Part shown: one piece after another, positions 10,161 through 20,239 of the stretch | Layout of the letters: each line of letters begins with the position of its first letter | How positions within the stretch are numbered: position 1 is the first letter of the stretch | Assembly: GCF_039545455.1 (NCBI RefSeq) | Contig: NZ_CP154467.1 | Span: 186,001 to 250,000 of the forward strand | Length of the DNA stretch: 64,000 bases | Direction of reading: 5' to 3' | Source of the DNA: Brucella sp. BE17 | Lineage (GTDB): Bacteria > Pseudomonadota > Alphaproteobacteria > Rhizobiales > Rhizobiaceae | Translations under genes and position numbers: made by a program | The notes under the pieces: generated by a model | Told to the model about the DNA's origin: nothing | Databases searched by the model: none | The model's input: only the letters and a program-made list of their open reading frames with translations

Positions 10161-10316
10161 AAGCTTCGCTGTCCTGCTCCGGCCTTGCCGGTTCTTGCAG
10201 TTAGAGACGGCCAAAAGGCTCTTTGTCTCAACTCGGGTTTTCAATACACTCCCTTGCGCCCATCGCAACGGAGGAGACGGAAGGCAGCGCACAAAGTGTC
10301 TGCCTTCCGAAAAATC

Positions 10317-10565
10317 TTACTTCACAACGTAAGGCAGCAGGCCGAGGAAACGGGCGCGCTTGATCGCCTTGGCGAGTTCGCGCTGCTTCTTCTGGCTGAC
10401 AGCCGTAATACGGGAAGGAACGATCTTGCCGCGTTCGGAAATGTAACGCTGCAGAAGCTTGATGTCCTTGTAGTCGATCTTCGGCGCGTTAGGGCCAGAG
10501 AACGGGCACGTCTTGCGACGGCGATGAAAAGGACGACGGGTCGGGATCTGATTGATATCAACCAT
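10317..10565 (-). CDS. rpsR: Small-subunit ribosomal protein S18
   Basis: An 82-residue S18 with the family signatures [20 protein letters not shown] and the closing [11 protein letters not shown]. The start lies two bases after the rpsF stop. S18 pairs with S6 on the 30S platform. Confidence 0.97.
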   Translation of the reverse strand: MVDINQIPTRRPFHRRRKTCPFSGPNAPKIDYKDIKLLQRYISERGKIVPSRITAVSQKKQRELAKAIKRARFLGLLPYVVK

Positions 10566-10567
10566 GA

Positions 10568-11014
10568 TTATGCTCCTTCGCCAGCTTCGTTGTCACGCGG
10601 ACGGCGCGGGCCACGATCACCGCGGTCGCCCCCACGGTCAAAACCGCCTTCGCGCGGACGGCGCGGGCCACGGTCGTCGTCGCGACGGTCGTCACGGCGG
10701 GTCAGAATGGCCGACTGGCCTTCTTCATGTTCTTCAACGCGGATGGTCATGAAACGAAGAACGTCTTCGTTGATGCGCATCTGGCGTTCCATTTCGGCAA
10801 CGGCGGCTGCCGGTGCGTCAATGTTGATCAGCGTATAATACGCCTTGCGATTCTTGTTGATACGATAGGTCAGGGGACGTAGACCCCAGCTTTCGACCTT
10901 GCCGAACTTGCCGCCATTTTCTTCGATCACACCCTTGTACTGCTCGACGAGAGTGTCGAGCTGCTGCTGGGAGATGTCCTGGCGGGCAAGAAGCACATGT
11001 TCATAAAGAGCCAT
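10568..11014 (-). CDS. rpsF: Small-subunit ribosomal protein S6
   Basis: A 148-residue S6 with the normal N-terminal domain ([33 protein letters not shown]). From about residue 105 it has a low-complexity tail of Arg, Asp, Gly and Pro (repeated [14 protein letters not shown] blocks), so it is longer than the roughly 130 residues of enterobacterial S6. In E. coli the S6 tail receives glutamate residues; here the tail chemistry is different. ATG 11014 follows AAAGG. First gene of its operon. Confidence 0.96.
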   Translation of the reverse strand: MALYEHVLLARQDISQQQLDTLVEQYKGVIEENGGKFGKVESWGLRPLTYRINKNRKAYYTLINIDAPAAAVAEMERQMRINEDVLRFMTIRVEEHEEGQSAILTRRDDRRDDDRGPRRPREGGFDRGGDRGDRGPRRPRDNEAGEGA

Positions 11015-11364
11015 TGGCTTTGCCTTTCTTCTGTTTCATCCTGCCTGACACCAACGGCTAAGCCTCTGCGACTTCTCTTTTACCGGAAACCGGGGAAGAA
11101 AGGACGCGTCAGTCGAGACGATCGAGAGCGGAGACACGGGAGGCGGAAACACTTATGATTTCCAACGTGCCATCCCGCTTTTGCAAGCGAAAAGGCACGG
11201 CCCTCCGTTCAGCCCCCAGCTGGTGCCGAGCATTGAACGGGCGGCTATTACGTGTTTTTCCCCTTGTTTGCAAGCCATGTGATGGTCAAAAATCCACAAA
11301 TGGTTGACTTTTCAACCCGTCTTGGGGCACATCGCGCAAAATTCTTATAGCAAACGAGGCATCA
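11015..11364. other. Divergent intergenic region between rpsF and fabD
   Basis: 350 bases without a convincing ORF. It must hold the two divergent promoters. It contains an inverted repeat CCGTTCA / TGAACGG (about 11204-11242) and a second, CGTGCC / GGCACG, with an inner CTTTT/AAAAG pairing (about 11165-11200), so both leaders may be structured. An S6:S18 leader motif is conceivable near the rpsF start (a TTAGCCGTTGGTGTC stretch on the minus strand), but the fold could not be verified by eye. Confidence 0.45.
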
Positions 11365-12309
11365 ATGGCGGTAGCATTTACCTTTCCCGGACAGGGCAGC
11401 CAGACGGTCGGCATGGGCAAGGCGCTCGCCGAACAATTCGCGGAAGCGCGTGCTGTCTTCGAGGAAGTGGACGCGGCACTCGGTGAAAAACTATCGGTTA
11501 CAATGTTCGAGGGACCGGAAGAGAAACTGACGCTGACCGCCAATGCCCAGCCTGCGCTTATGGCCGTTTCCATCGCCACGCTGCGCGTCTTGGAAGCGCG
11601 GGGCTTTTCGCTAAAAGACAAGGTTTCCTATGTGGCCGGTCATTCGCTCGGGGAATATTCAGCACTTTGTGCGGCAGGAACTTTTTCACTGACCGACACT
11701 GCGCGTCTTCTGCGTATTCGCGGGAATGCCATGCAGAAGGCGGTACCGGTCGGAGAAGGCGCCATGGCTGCGATCATCGGCCTTGAACATGGTGATGTCG
11801 AAGCGGTGTGCGCGGAAGCGAAGTCTTCCGGCCCGGTGCAGATTGCCAATGACAATGGCGGTGGACAGCTGGTGATTTCAGGTGCCAGGGCTGCCGTTGA
11901 ACTGGCGGCATCGCTCGCCTCTGGAAAAGGCGCCAAGCGCGCCATCATGCTGCCAGTGTCGGCGCCTTTCCATTCAAGCCTGATGGGGCCTGCGGCGGAC
12001 GCGATGCGCGAGGCGTTGGCAAGTGTGGAAAAGCACGATCCCGTCGTGCCGCTCATTGCCAATGTGCGTGCAGCCCCCGTCACCGACGCCAATGAAATTG
12101 CAGCCCTTCTGGTCGAGCAGGTTACCGGACAGGTTCGCTGGCGCGAAACGGTGGAATGGTTTGCCGCCAATGGCATCACCACGCTTTATGAAGTAGGGTC
12201 GGGTAAGGTTCTGACCGGGCTTGCACGCCGCATCGCAAAAGATTTGAGCGGTGTCACGGTTGGTTCGGCTGAGGAAATAGATGCGGCGCTTGGCTCGCTC
12301 AACGCTTAA
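11365..12309 (+). CDS. fabD: Malonyl-CoA:ACP transacylase
   Basis: Loads malonyl groups onto acyl carrier protein for fatty-acid elongation. The 314-residue protein has the opening FPGQGSQTVGMGK, the nucleophile motif GHSLGE near residue 93 and the PVSAPFHSSLM catalytic-His segment. ATG 11365 follows a GAGG site. fabG starts 18 bases after its stop. Confidence 0.97.
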   Translation: MAVAFTFPGQGSQTVGMGKALAEQFAEARAVFEEVDAALGEKLSVTMFEGPEEKLTLTANAQPALMAVSIATLRVLEARGFSLKDKVSYVAGHSLGEYSALCAAGTFSLTDTARLLRIRGNAMQKAVPVGEGAMAAIIGLEHGDVEAVCAEAKSSGPVQIANDNGGGQLVISGARAAVELAASLASGKGAKRAIMLPVSAPFHSSLMGPAADAMREALASVEKHDPVVPLIANVRAAPVTDANEIAALLVEQVTGQVRWRETVEWFAANGITTLYEVGSGKVLTGLARRIAKDLSGVTVGSAEEIDAALGSLNA

Positions 12310-12326
12310 TAGCTAAAGGATCCGAA

Positions 12327-13064
12327 ATGTTTGATCTGACTGGCCGCAAGGCTTTGGTAACGGGTGCTACCGGAGGGTTGGGTGAAGAAATCGCCCGCGC
12401 TTTGCATGCCAAGGGCGCAATCGTCGGCCTGCATGGCACGCGCGAGGAAAAGCTTAAAGAGCTGGCCGCTGAGCTTGGCGAGCGTATTTTTATCTTTCCA
12501 GCCAATCTTTCCGACCGCGAAGCCGTCAAGGCATTGGGTCAGAAAGCTGAAGAGGAAATGGGCGGCGTCGACATTCTGGTCAACAATGCCGGTATTACGC
12601 GCGACGGTCTTTTCGTACGCATGAGCGACGAGGACTGGGACGCTGTGTTGAACGTCAATCTGACCTCCGTGTTCAACCTGACGCGTGAACTGACCCATCC
12701 CATGATGCGCCGCCGTCAGGGCCGTATCATCAATATCACGTCCATTGTCGGCGTCACCGGAAATCCGGGTCAGGCCAATTATTGCGCCTCCAAGGCGGGC
12801 CTTATCGGTTTTTCCAAGTCGTTGGCGCAGGAAATCGCCAGCCGCAATGTGACCGTCAACTGCATTGCACCGGGCTTTATCGAATCGGCCATGACCGACA
12901 AGCTCAATGACAAGCAGAAGGAAGCGATCATGGGCAATATCCCCATGAAGCGCATGGGCAAGGGGGCCGATATTGCCGCGGCTGTTGTCTATCTTGCCAG
13001 CGATGCAGCGGCCTATGTCACCGGGCAGACGCTGCATGTGAACGGCGGCATGGCCATGATCTAA
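12327..13064 (+). CDS. fabG: 3-oxoacyl-ACP reductase
   Basis: NADPH-dependent ketoreductase of fatty-acid elongation. The 245-residue SDR has TGATGGLGEEIA for cofactor binding, NNAGITRD and the Ser-Tyr-Lys triad in ITSIVG...YCASKAG. It is preceded by AAGGATC. Position between fabD and acpP supports the FabG assignment over a generic SDR. Confidence 0.96.
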   Translation: MFDLTGRKALVTGATGGLGEEIARALHAKGAIVGLHGTREEKLKELAAELGERIFIFPANLSDREAVKALGQKAEEEMGGVDILVNNAGITRDGLFVRMSDEDWDAVLNVNLTSVFNLTRELTHPMMRRRQGRIINITSIVGVTGNPGQANYCASKAGLIGFSKSLAQEIASRNVTVNCIAPGFIESAMTDKLNDKQKEAIMGNIPMKRMGKGADIAAAVVYLASDAAAYVTGQTLHVNGGMAMI

Positions 13065-13356
13065 GCCTTTCCCGTCCTCGGTTTATGGTATAAAAAGCCT
13101 TAATATGAGGGGTGGAGAAGGAAAAGACGCTTTGCCTTGCTCAAGAAGCGTGGTAATGCGCCCATCGAGAGTTGCGGTAATCCACTTGGAACTGATCCAG
13201 ATGGCGATACCGTACTTCCATTCCGTAAGGAATATTCACAGGATGACTGTCGGGGCGATCTCGCTCCACACTTGGCAGGCATCTTAGAACTTGATTACAA
13301 TCCTGCATGCCGCTAACCAAGGCAGAGCAAATAAACACACAGGTCGAGGTTCCGAC

Positions 13357-13593
13357 ATGAGCGATACCGCAGAGCGCGTCAAGAAAATCGTTGTTGAACA
13401 TCTAGGCGTAGATGCCGACAAGGTCACGGAAGGCGCAAGCTTCATCGATGACCTCGGCGCAGACAGCCTTGACACAGTTGAACTGGTCATGGCGTTTGAA
13501 GAAGAATTCGGCGTTGAAATTCCTGACGACGCTGCCGAAACGATCCTCACAGTCGGCGACGCTGTGAAGTTTATCGACAAGGCTTCTGCCTGA
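13357..13593 (+). CDS. acpP: Acyl carrier protein
   Basis: A 78-residue acidic protein with the phosphopantetheine attachment site [12 protein letters not shown] (Ser in DSL). The start at 13357 ([12 protein letters not shown]) is the family start; the upstream in-frame extension to 13291 is not coding. The 292 bases after fabG suggest a separate promoter for this abundant protein. Confidence 0.97.
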   Translation: MSDTAERVKKIVVEHLGVDADKVTEGASFIDDLGADSLDTVELVMAFEEEFGVEIPDDAAETILTVGDAVKFIDKASA

Positions 13594-13607
13594 TCGATAA
13601 TTGATTA

Positions 13608-13650
13608 AGGACTGGGTTTTCCCTGAATTTGGGGCAATCCCGGTCCTTTT
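13608..13650 (+). terminator. Rho-independent terminator after acpP
   Basis: Inverted repeat AGGACTGGG / CCCGGTCCT, then TTTTCGTCTTT, 15 bases after the acpP stop. One base is bulged in the stem. It may partly insulate acpP from fabF. Confidence 0.75.
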
Positions 13651-13908
13651 CGTCTTTAAGGATGGTGTTCACGGTTTTTGCGTGGGTATGCTTTAAAGAT
13701 TAAGTGTTACGGCTGCATGGTGGCCGGTTCGTAAAACTGCCCGAATGCGCCATTGAATGAGGGGCTGTATGGTCCTCAATCGCATTTGAAAGGCAGGCTC
13801 CAGTTAAGCGGCTGGGGCGTCATCCCTCAAGAGAGCCCAGATTGGATCTGCCAGTGGGGTCTGCCTGCGGGTCGATGCCTGTCGCATGATAATTCTTAAG
13901 GGGTGAAT
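13651..13908 (+). promoter_or_regulatory. Long fabF leader region
   Basis: About 258 bases between the acpP terminator and fabF with no credible ORF. It contains an imperfect hairpin ATTGAATGAGG...CCTCAAT near 13754-13781 and a second GC-rich block before the AAGGGG ribosome site. No known riboswitch is recognised. The fabF promoter is presumably here. Confidence 0.4.
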
Positions 13909-15168
13909 ATGAGGCGTGTCGTCATCACCGGACTTGGTCTTGTGTCACCGCTGGCAAGCGGTGTCGAAGAAACGTGGAAGCGGCTTCTGGCCGGAGAAAG
14001 TGGCGCACGCCGCGTCACCGAATTCGAAGTCGATGATCTGGCCTGTCAGATCGCCTGCCGTGTTCCCGTGGGTGACGGCAGCAACGGCACCTTCAATGCC
14101 GATCTCCATATGGAACCAAAAGAGCAGCGCAAGGTCGATCCGTTCATCGTCTATGCTGTCGGAGCTGCCGATCAGGCGCTCAGCGATGCCAACTGGCATC
14201 CGGAAAGTGACGACGATCAGACCCGTACCGGTGTGCTGATTGGTTCGGGCATTGGCGGCATCGAGGGCATTGTGGAAGCGGGCTACACGCTACGCGACAA
14301 GGGTCCGCGCCGTATTTCTCCTTTCTTCATCCCCGGACGTCTCATCAATCTTGCTTCCGGTCACGTCTCAATCAAGCATAACCTGCGCGGCCCCAACCAT
14401 TCGGTGGTCACAGCCTGTGCAACCGGTACGCACGCCATTGGCGACGCGGCCCGTCTGATTGCCTTCGGCGATGCTGAGGTCATGGTGGCCGGTGGCACCG
14501 AATCGCCCGTCAGCCGCATTTCGCTGGCAGGCTTTGCCGCCTGCAAGGCGCTCTCCACCAAGCGCAACGATGACCCAACAGCCGCCTCGCGCCCCTATGA
14601 TGACGATCGCGACGGTTTCGTGATGGGTGAAGGTGCAGGCGTGGTGGTTCTGGAAGAGCTCGAACATGCACTTGCACGCGGTGCAAAAATTTATGCTGAG
14701 GTGATCGGTTACGGGCTTTCGGGTGACGCCTATCACATCACCGCACCCACCGAGAGCGGTGAAGGTGCCGAGCGCTGCATGGTTGCAGCACTCAAGCGCG
14801 CAGGCATCACGCCTGACGAGATCGATTATATCAACGCGCATGGCACATCGACCATGGCCGACACCATTGAACTTGGTGCTGTGGAGCGCGTGGTTGGCGA
14901 TGCGGCCACGAAGGTGTCGATGTCCTCGACAAAATCGTCGATCGGCCACCTTCTGGGTGCTGCGGGTGCTGCGGAAGCCATCTTCTCCACGTTGGCCATT
15001 CGCGACAATATCGCACCGGCTACGCTCAATCTTGATAAGCCGGCCGTGGAAACCAGGATCGATCTGGTGCCGCACAAACCGCGCGAGCGCAAGATCGATA
15101 TTGCCCTGTCGAATTCCTTCGGCTTCGGTGGTACCAACGCTTCGCTGGTCCTGCGCCGTTATTCCTGA
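13909..15168 (+). CDS. fabF: Beta-ketoacyl-ACP synthase II
   Basis: Condenses malonyl-ACP with growing acyl chains. The Cys-His-His triad is visible: VVTACATGTH, NAHGTSTMADTIE and KSSIGHLLGAAG. Length is 419 residues from ATG 13909, preceded by AAGGGG; a GTG two codons upstream (13903) overlaps that site. The long N-terminal insert near residues 35-80 is normal for Rhizobiales FabF. Confidence 0.96.
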   Translation: MRRVVITGLGLVSPLASGVEETWKRLLAGESGARRVTEFEVDDLACQIACRVPVGDGSNGTFNADLHMEPKEQRKVDPFIVYAVGAADQALSDANWHPESDDDQTRTGVLIGSGIGGIEGIVEAGYTLRDKGPRRISPFFIPGRLINLASGHVSIKHNLRGPNHSVVTACATGTHAIGDAARLIAFGDAEVMVAGGTESPVSRISLAGFAACKALSTKRNDDPTAASRPYDDDRDGFVMGEGAGVVVLEELEHALARGAKIYAEVIGYGLSGDAYHITAPTESGEGAERCMVAALKRAGITPDEIDYINAHGTSTMADTIELGAVERVVGDAATKVSMSSTKSSIGHLLGAAGAAEAIFSTLAIRDNIAPATLNLDKPAVETRIDLVPHKPRERKIDIALSNSFGFGGTNASLVLRRYS

Positions 15169-15203
15169 TCAGCGCGATCTGGGGTGATTAAGAATTATAT
15201 TGA

Positions 15204-15232
15204 AAAACGCGGGGATTTCTCCGCGTTTTGTC
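15204..15232 (+). terminator. Terminator after fabF
   Basis: Perfect 9-bp stem AAAACGCGG / CCGCGTTTT with an 8-base loop, then GTC; the run of T in the 3' arm supports termination. It is 35 bases beyond the fabF stop. Confidence 0.75.
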
Positions 15233-15411
15233 AAAAAAGTGCCGGATACGATAATTAGAATCGCTGGCAATGGTTAAAGTAAGCTGTTTTCGGGGTGGTT
15301 TGCCGTCCGACATAATTTTTACGTGGTTTTAAGAACGATGTTTGTGCGCCTCAATGACAAGGCTGGGAAATGCAGACGTTGTAGCCGCCACAATAGGACC
15401 GAGGTGATGGA

Positions 15412-16671
15412 GTGAGTTCACAGGAGCAATCCGGTAACAATCCTGGCGAGGAACAGCCGCAGTCCGAGGCATCTGCGCAAGCTACGCCGGAGCTCGCCGA
15501 AACCTCTGATGTTGCTGCAACTGATTCCGCCGCTTCTGGCGATGCCGCGGCCAGGACACCGGCCAAGCCTTTTGTGCCGAAATCCGCCTCCCACACACTG
15601 CGCCCCGAGCCGGGTACGCCGCCGCCGCACAAGCGCTCGCGCCAAGCCCGCAGCCAGGTCGTCGTCTTCTTGAATTTCATGCTGTCGCTGGTCGTGCTGG
15701 CTATGGTGGGGGCAGGGGCGCTTTTCTATTTAGGCAAGGCGCAGTTCGAAGCGAAGGGTCCTCTGACGGCCGATACAACCTTCGTGGTCAAGCGCGGCGT
15801 CGGCATTTCGGAGGTTGCAAACAGTTTGGCTGCACGCGAAATCGTCAGCGATGGGCGCATTTTCCGGTTTGGTATGCGCGCCTTGGGTCATGAAAAGGAC
15901 CTTAAGGCTGGCGAATATGCCATTCCCACCGGTGCGACCATGCGTGACGTGATGAATATTCTCATTAGCGGCAAGTCGATCATGTATCCATTGACCATCC
16001 CAGAGGGGCTGACGGTCAAGCAAATTTTCGACCGCATCGAGGCTGACCCTATTCTTGTTGGGGACATGCCCAAGGATATGCCGCCAGAAGGCTCGCTGTT
16101 TACTGATACGCTGCATTTCACGCGTGGAACAACGCGTGAGGAAATCATCAAGCGCATGATCACCTCTCAGGAACAGCTGATTGATGAGGCATGGGCCAAG
16201 CGCCGTCCGGATCTTCCGATCAAGGATAGAAACGAGTTTGTGACACTCGCCTCCATCGTTGAGAAGGAAACCGGCATCGCCGCCGAGCGACCGCACGTGG
16301 CCTCCGTTTTCGTCAATCGTCTGAACAAGGCTATGCGCCTGCAATCGGATCCGACGATTATTTATGGTCTGTTTGGTGGAGCCGGCAAGCCATCCAACCG
16401 CCCAATTTTCCGCTCCGATATCGACAAGCCGACGCCCTATAACACCTATACCATCAACGGACTGCCACCCGGTCCCATAGCCAATCCGGGCAAGGCAGCC
16501 CTTGAGGCGGTTGCCAATCCGCTCGACACGGAAGATCTTTTCTTCGTGGCCGACGGTACTGGCGGGCATGTTTTTGCAAAAACCTTGCAGGAGCATAATG
16601 CCAATGTGCGCAAATGGCGGGCAATAGAACAACAGAAGAGTCAGGAGCAGCAACTCAATACCGGTCAGTAA
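15412..16671 (+). CDS. mltG: Endolytic murein transglycosylase MltG (YceG family)
   Basis: Cleaves nascent glycan strands in peptidoglycan and is thought to release them from synthesis sites. The 419-residue protein has a disordered Ala/Pro/Glu-rich cytoplasmic N-terminus (1-80), one membrane helix (about 84-106), a LysM-like segment and the catalytic-domain signature IVEKETGIAAERP with SDPTIIYGL. The start is GTG 15412 after GAGGTGATG; the ATG at 15406 runs into a stop after two codons. Confidence 0.93.
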   Translation: MSSQEQSGNNPGEEQPQSEASAQATPELAETSDVAATDSAASGDAAARTPAKPFVPKSASHTLRPEPGTPPPHKRSRQARSQVVVFLNFMLSLVVLAMVGAGALFYLGKAQFEAKGPLTADTTFVVKRGVGISEVANSLAAREIVSDGRIFRFGMRALGHEKDLKAGEYAIPTGATMRDVMNILISGKSIMYPLTIPEGLTVKQIFDRIEADPILVGDMPKDMPPEGSLFTDTLHFTRGTTREEIIKRMITSQEQLIDEAWAKRRPDLPIKDRNEFVTLASIVEKETGIAAERPHVASVFVNRLNKAMRLQSDPTIIYGLFGGAGKPSNRPIFRSDIDKPTPYNTYTINGLPPGPIANPGKAALEAVANPLDTEDLFFVADGTGGHVFAKTLQEHNANVRKWRAIEQQKSQEQQLNTGQ

Positions 16672-16714
16672 CGGCGGGTTTGAAAGGCTGGCGTCCTTAT
16701 GGGGAAAAGCATAT

Positions 16715-17614
16715 ATGGCGCTCCAGAGTATGACCGGATTTGCACGTCACGCAGCCAGCTATGATGGCGGCAGTGGCGAGACGCGCATCACCTGGGAGTT
16801 GCGTTCAGTCAACGGCAAGGGGATGGATATGCGCCTGCGCCTGCCGCAGGGGCTGGAGGCGGTCGAACATCCGGTGCGCTCGCAACTTGCGCGTTATTTC
16901 TCGCGCGGCAATTTTCAGGCAAGCCTCACCGTTGAGCGAAGCGAGGACCAACAGCAGTTTGTCATCAACCATGCTATGTTGGCGAAAGTGTTGACGCTCG
17001 GCACGGATTTGCAGGCAAGCCATGGCTTGCGACCCGCAAGCGTCGACGGGATTTTCGCTTTGCGTGGTATCATAGACCAGGCACAGGCTGCCGACGATGA
17101 AGGTGCGCGCGCGGGCCTTGAAGCAGCTGTGATATCGGCCTTCGAGGGCGCACTGAGCAATATGACCGAAGCGCGGCAATCCGAAGGTGAGGCATTATTT
17201 GCGATCCTTTCCGGTCATGTCGATACGATCGGGCAATTGACGGCGAAAGCGCGCAGCGACCCGTCACGAGAGCCCGAAGCGATCAGGGCCAAACTTGCGG
17301 GCCAAGTGGCGCTTCTTCTCGACAGTGCACGCGAACTCGACGAAGCGCGGCTTTATCAGGAAGCAGCCTTCCTCGCCACCAAGGCGGATATTCGCGAGGA
17401 GCTGGACCGGCTCGACACGCATGTGGCATCGGCGCGAAAATTGCTTAACGATAGCGGACCGATTGGTCGCAAACTCGATTTTCTTTCACAAGAATTTAAT
17501 CGTGAAGCCAATACATTGTGTTCCAAGTCGAACGCGGCGTCGATCACAGCCCTCGGGCTGGAGCTGAAGGCGGCCGTGGATCAGTTTCGCGAACAGGTAC
17601 AGAATCTGGAGTAA
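16715..17614 (+). CDS. YicC family endoribonuclease
   Basis: A 299-residue protein with the YicC start ([10 protein letters not shown]), the [18 protein letters not shown] motif, and the C-terminal DUF1732 segment ending [34 protein letters not shown] helices. E. coli YicC is reported to be an endoribonuclease. It sits eight bases before gmk, a common pairing. Confidence 0.92.
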   Translation: MALQSMTGFARHAASYDGGSGETRITWELRSVNGKGMDMRLRLPQGLEAVEHPVRSQLARYFSRGNFQASLTVERSEDQQQFVINHAMLAKVLTLGTDLQASHGLRPASVDGIFALRGIIDQAQAADDEGARAGLEAAVISAFEGALSNMTEARQSEGEALFAILSGHVDTIGQLTAKARSDPSREPEAIRAKLAGQVALLLDSARELDEARLYQEAAFLATKADIREELDRLDTHVASARKLLNDSGPIGRKLDFLSQEFNREANTLCSKSNAASITALGLELKAAVDQFREQVQNLE

Positions 17615-17622
17615 ACAGCATC

Positions 17623-18285
17623 ATGGCCATCTCTTCGGTTGAAAATGGCGTTGCGCGCAGGGGCCTGATGGTGGTGATCTCCTCGCCCTCGGGAGCCGGA
17701 AAATCCACCATCGCCCGGCAATTGCTCAACGATCCCGACATGAAGCTGTCGCTGTCGATCTCGGTGACGACGCGTGAGCGCCGCCCAAGCGAGATCAACG
17801 GTGTGCATTATCATTTTATTACGGCGCGTGAATTCGAGCGTCTGCGCGACAATGACGAACTGATCGAATGGGCACAGGTTCACGGTAATTTCTACGGCAC
17901 GCTGCGCCGCACGGCGGAAGAGGCGCTGGCCGATGGTCAGGACATGCTGTTCGATATCGACTGGCAGGGTGCTGAGCAGTTGCAGGAAAAGATGCCCGCC
18001 GACGTGGTGTCGATCTTCATCCTGCCGCCGAGCATGCATGAATTGCAGAACCGTCTCAACCGCCGCGCCGAAGATGCGGCGGATGTGATCGAAACGCGAC
18101 TGCACAATGCGCGTTTTGAAATCCAGAAATGGGTGAATTACGACTATATCGTCATCAATGAAGACCTTGAGCGCTCCTATGCGGGGATCAAGGGCATCAT
18201 CACAGCCGAGCGGCTGCGCCGCGACCGCCGTCCCGGCCTGTTCGATTTCGTCGGAGGCCTGCTGGAGGAAGAACCGGGGGCGTAA
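17623..18285 (+). CDS. gmk: Guanylate kinase
   Basis: Phosphorylates GMP to GDP. The P-loop [10 protein letters not shown] lies near residue 20 and the GMP-binding segments TTRERRPSE and GVHYHFI follow. Start ATG 17623 gives 220 residues; the longer frame from 17518 overlaps the YicC gene and is not used. Followed by a strong terminator. Confidence 0.97.
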   Translation: MAISSVENGVARRGLMVVISSPSGAGKSTIARQLLNDPDMKLSLSISVTTRERRPSEINGVHYHFITAREFERLRDNDELIEWAQVHGNFYGTLRRTAEEALADGQDMLFDIDWQGAEQLQEKMPADVVSIFILPPSMHELQNRLNRRAEDAADVIETRLHNARFEIQKWVNYDYIVINEDLERSYAGIKGIITAERLRRDRRPGLFDFVGGLLEEEPGA

Positions 18286-18302
18286 ACACCTATTTTATTA
18301 AA

Positions 18303-18343
18303 CAAAAAGCCCATGCGGAGGGGTTCCCCGCATGGGCTTTTTG
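18303..18343. terminator. Bidirectional terminator between gmk and the aldo/keto reductase
   Basis: Perfect 14-bp inverted repeat beginning CAAAAAGCCCATGC and ending GCATGGGCTTTTTG, with further G/C pairing in the loop. A-rich and T-rich flanks let it serve both converging genes. Confidence 0.9.
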
Positions 18344-18354
18344 TTAGCCGTTTG

Positions 18355-19245
18355 TCAGCCCAGATTAGCAATCGCATCAAGCCGCGCCTTGTGATCATCG
18401 CTCAAGGTCAGGCTTGCTGCAGCGATGTTCTGGCGCAGATGCGTACGCCGCGACGTGCCGGGAATGAGCAGGATGTTGGAGCTACGCGCTAACAGCCAGG
18501 CCAGCGCCACGCTTTGTGCGGTTTCGCCCAAATCTTCGGCCACACGGTTGAGCTGTTCCGTCTGCAAAGGACTGAAACCGCCAAGTGGGAAGAAGGGCAC
18601 GAAGGCGATGCCGTCTTCGGCCAACTGATCGATGATGGCGTCGTTTTCGCGATAGACCAGATTATACTGGTTTTGCACGCAGACCACGGGCGCGATATCG
18701 CGTGCGATTGCAAGCTGGGCTGCATCGACATTGCTGATCCCGATATGTGCGATCAAGCCCTCGTCCTGCATCGCCTTCATCGCGCGCATCGGCGTTGCGA
18801 TATCGTCTTCTGGCGCGCCCATGCGCAGATTGACGACGGTCATTTGTTCCAGACCGAGACGTTCGAGATTGTCGAGAACTGACTGGCGCAGGAAATCGGC
18901 GCTGCGTTCCAGAATCCAGTCGCCTTTGTCGTCGCGCCATGCGCCCACTTTGGTGACAATGGTGAGGTGTTCAGGGTAGGGGTGCAGCGCTTCACGGATG
19001 AGCCGATTGGTGACATGGGGGCCATAGAAATCGCTGGTATCGATATGATCGACGCCGAGTTGGATTGCATCGCGCAACACAGCACGCGCCTCGTCGGCGT
19101 CGCGCGGTTCACCAAACACATGCGGACCGGCAAGCTGCATTGCGCCATAGCCCATGCGGTTGACGGAAATGGTGGTGTCGGCAAATGTGAAACGGCCAGC
19201 GGCAGCAGCCGGTATGTTCAGGGATGGGGAGGATAGATCGGTCAT
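18355..19245 (-). CDS. Aldo/keto reductase
   Basis: A 296-residue NADPH-dependent reductase of the AKR fold. The DTSDFYGPHVTNRLI segment carries the catalytic Asp and Tyr, VTKVG the Lys, and the C-terminal LIPGTSRRTHLRQN segment binds the cofactor phosphate. Substrate unknown. A LysR regulator diverges from it with about 79 bases between starts, so that regulator probably controls it. Confidence 0.9.
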   Translation of the reverse strand: MTDLSSPSLNIPAAAAGRFTFADTTISVNRMGYGAMQLAGPHVFGEPRDADEARAVLRDAIQLGVDHIDTSDFYGPHVTNRLIREALHPYPEHLTIVTKVGAWRDDKGDWILERSADFLRQSVLDNLERLGLEQMTVVNLRMGAPEDDIATPMRAMKAMQDEGLIAHIGISNVDAAQLAIARDIAPVVCVQNQYNLVYRENDAIIDQLAEDGIAFVPFFPLGGFSPLQTEQLNRVAEDLGETAQSVALAWLLARSSNILLIPGTSRRTHLRQNIAAASLTLSDDHKARLDAIANLG

Positions 19246-19324
19246 GTGGACTCTCCTTTACATCGCACAATGACTGATCGCGCGCGCATTGAAAATATAG
19301 GTTGAAGCGAATACGTTGTTCGCT

Positions 19325-20239
19325 ATGCCGAACAATCACTCTCCACCCTCTCTTGATGACCTATCAATCTTTCTGGCTGTCAGTCGGGCAGGCGGCTTTC
19401 GCATGGCGGCGCGCTGGCTCGGTGTCTCGCCCTCTATGGTCAGCGAAACCGTGTCGCGGCTGGAGGCGCGCCTTGGCGTGCCGCTTTTCACGCGCACCAC
19501 GCGCAGCGTGCGGCTTACCGAGGCGGGCCATGCGCTGGCCGAACGCATCGGGCCGGTGATTGCAGAGGCGCGCGCCGCACTTGACGATGCCGCAAGTTCG
19601 CAAAGCGAGGTGCGGGGGCGGCTCAAGCTCAATGTGCCGGGCGCTGTCATGATCGATATTCTGCCTTCCTTGATTGATGGCTTTCTGGCGGCCCATCCCG
19701 GAGTGCAGGTCGAGGTGATGGTCGATGATCGGCTGATCGACGTCAATGCGCTCGGGTGCGACGCGGGCATCCGTTATGGTGAGCATCTGGCGCAGGATAT
19801 GATTGCGGTTCCCATCGGCCCGCGTCGGCAATGGAGCGGGCTTGCCGCCGCACCGGCCTACCTGAAACGGCGTGGTATACCGCAGCACCCGAGCGAACTG
19901 GTGGCGCACGAATGCATCCGGGCACGTTTTGCGAGCGGCGCACTGACCGAGTGGGAATTCGAGAAGGATGACGAAACGCTTGTCATTGACCCAACCGCGC
20001 GGCTGATCATGGCGACGGCCGGAACATCGGCAATGCTCGATCTGGCATTGGCAGGCCACGGGTTGATCTATACGTTTCGCAACTGGCTTGACCCGCATAT
20101 TGAAACCGGTGCTCTGGTGCCAGTTCTCTTTGATTGGTGGCCGTCTTTTGATGGTCCACGGCTTTATTTTTCAAGCCGCTTCATGCCCAAGCCGCTGCGT
20201 GCTTTCATCGACTATGTGACTGAAAAGCGATCGGATTAA
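19325..20239 (+). CDS. LysR family transcriptional regulator
   Basis: A 304-residue LTTR. The N-terminal winged helix (DLSIFLAVSRAGGFRMAARW, then SVSPSMVSETVSRLEARLG-like recognition region) and LFTRTTRSVRLTEAG are typical; an effector-binding domain follows. ATG 19325 is chosen over an upstream TTG. Divergent orientation from the aldo/keto reductase suggests it regulates that gene and itself. Confidence 0.9.
   Translation: MPNNHSPPSLDDLSIFLAVSRAGGFRMAARWLGVSPSMVSETVSRLEARLGVPLFTRTTRSVRLTEAGHALAERIGPVIAEARAALDDAASSQSEVRGRLKLNVPGAVMIDILPSLIDGFLAAHPGVQVEVMVDDRLIDVNALGCDAGIRYGEHLAQDMIAVPIGPRRQWSGLAAAPAYLKRRGIPQHPSELVAHECIRARFASGALTEWEFEKDDETLVIDPTARLIMATAGTSAMLDLALAGHGLIYTFRNWLDPHIETGALVPVLFDWWPSFDGPRLYFSSRFMPKPLRAFIDYVTEKRSD

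Noticed and set aside
9669..10838. 389-codon plus-strand frame over DUF2232, rpsR and rpsF
   Set aside because: Crosses three real genes on the other strand; its Arg/Ser-rich end is the complement of the S6 tail.
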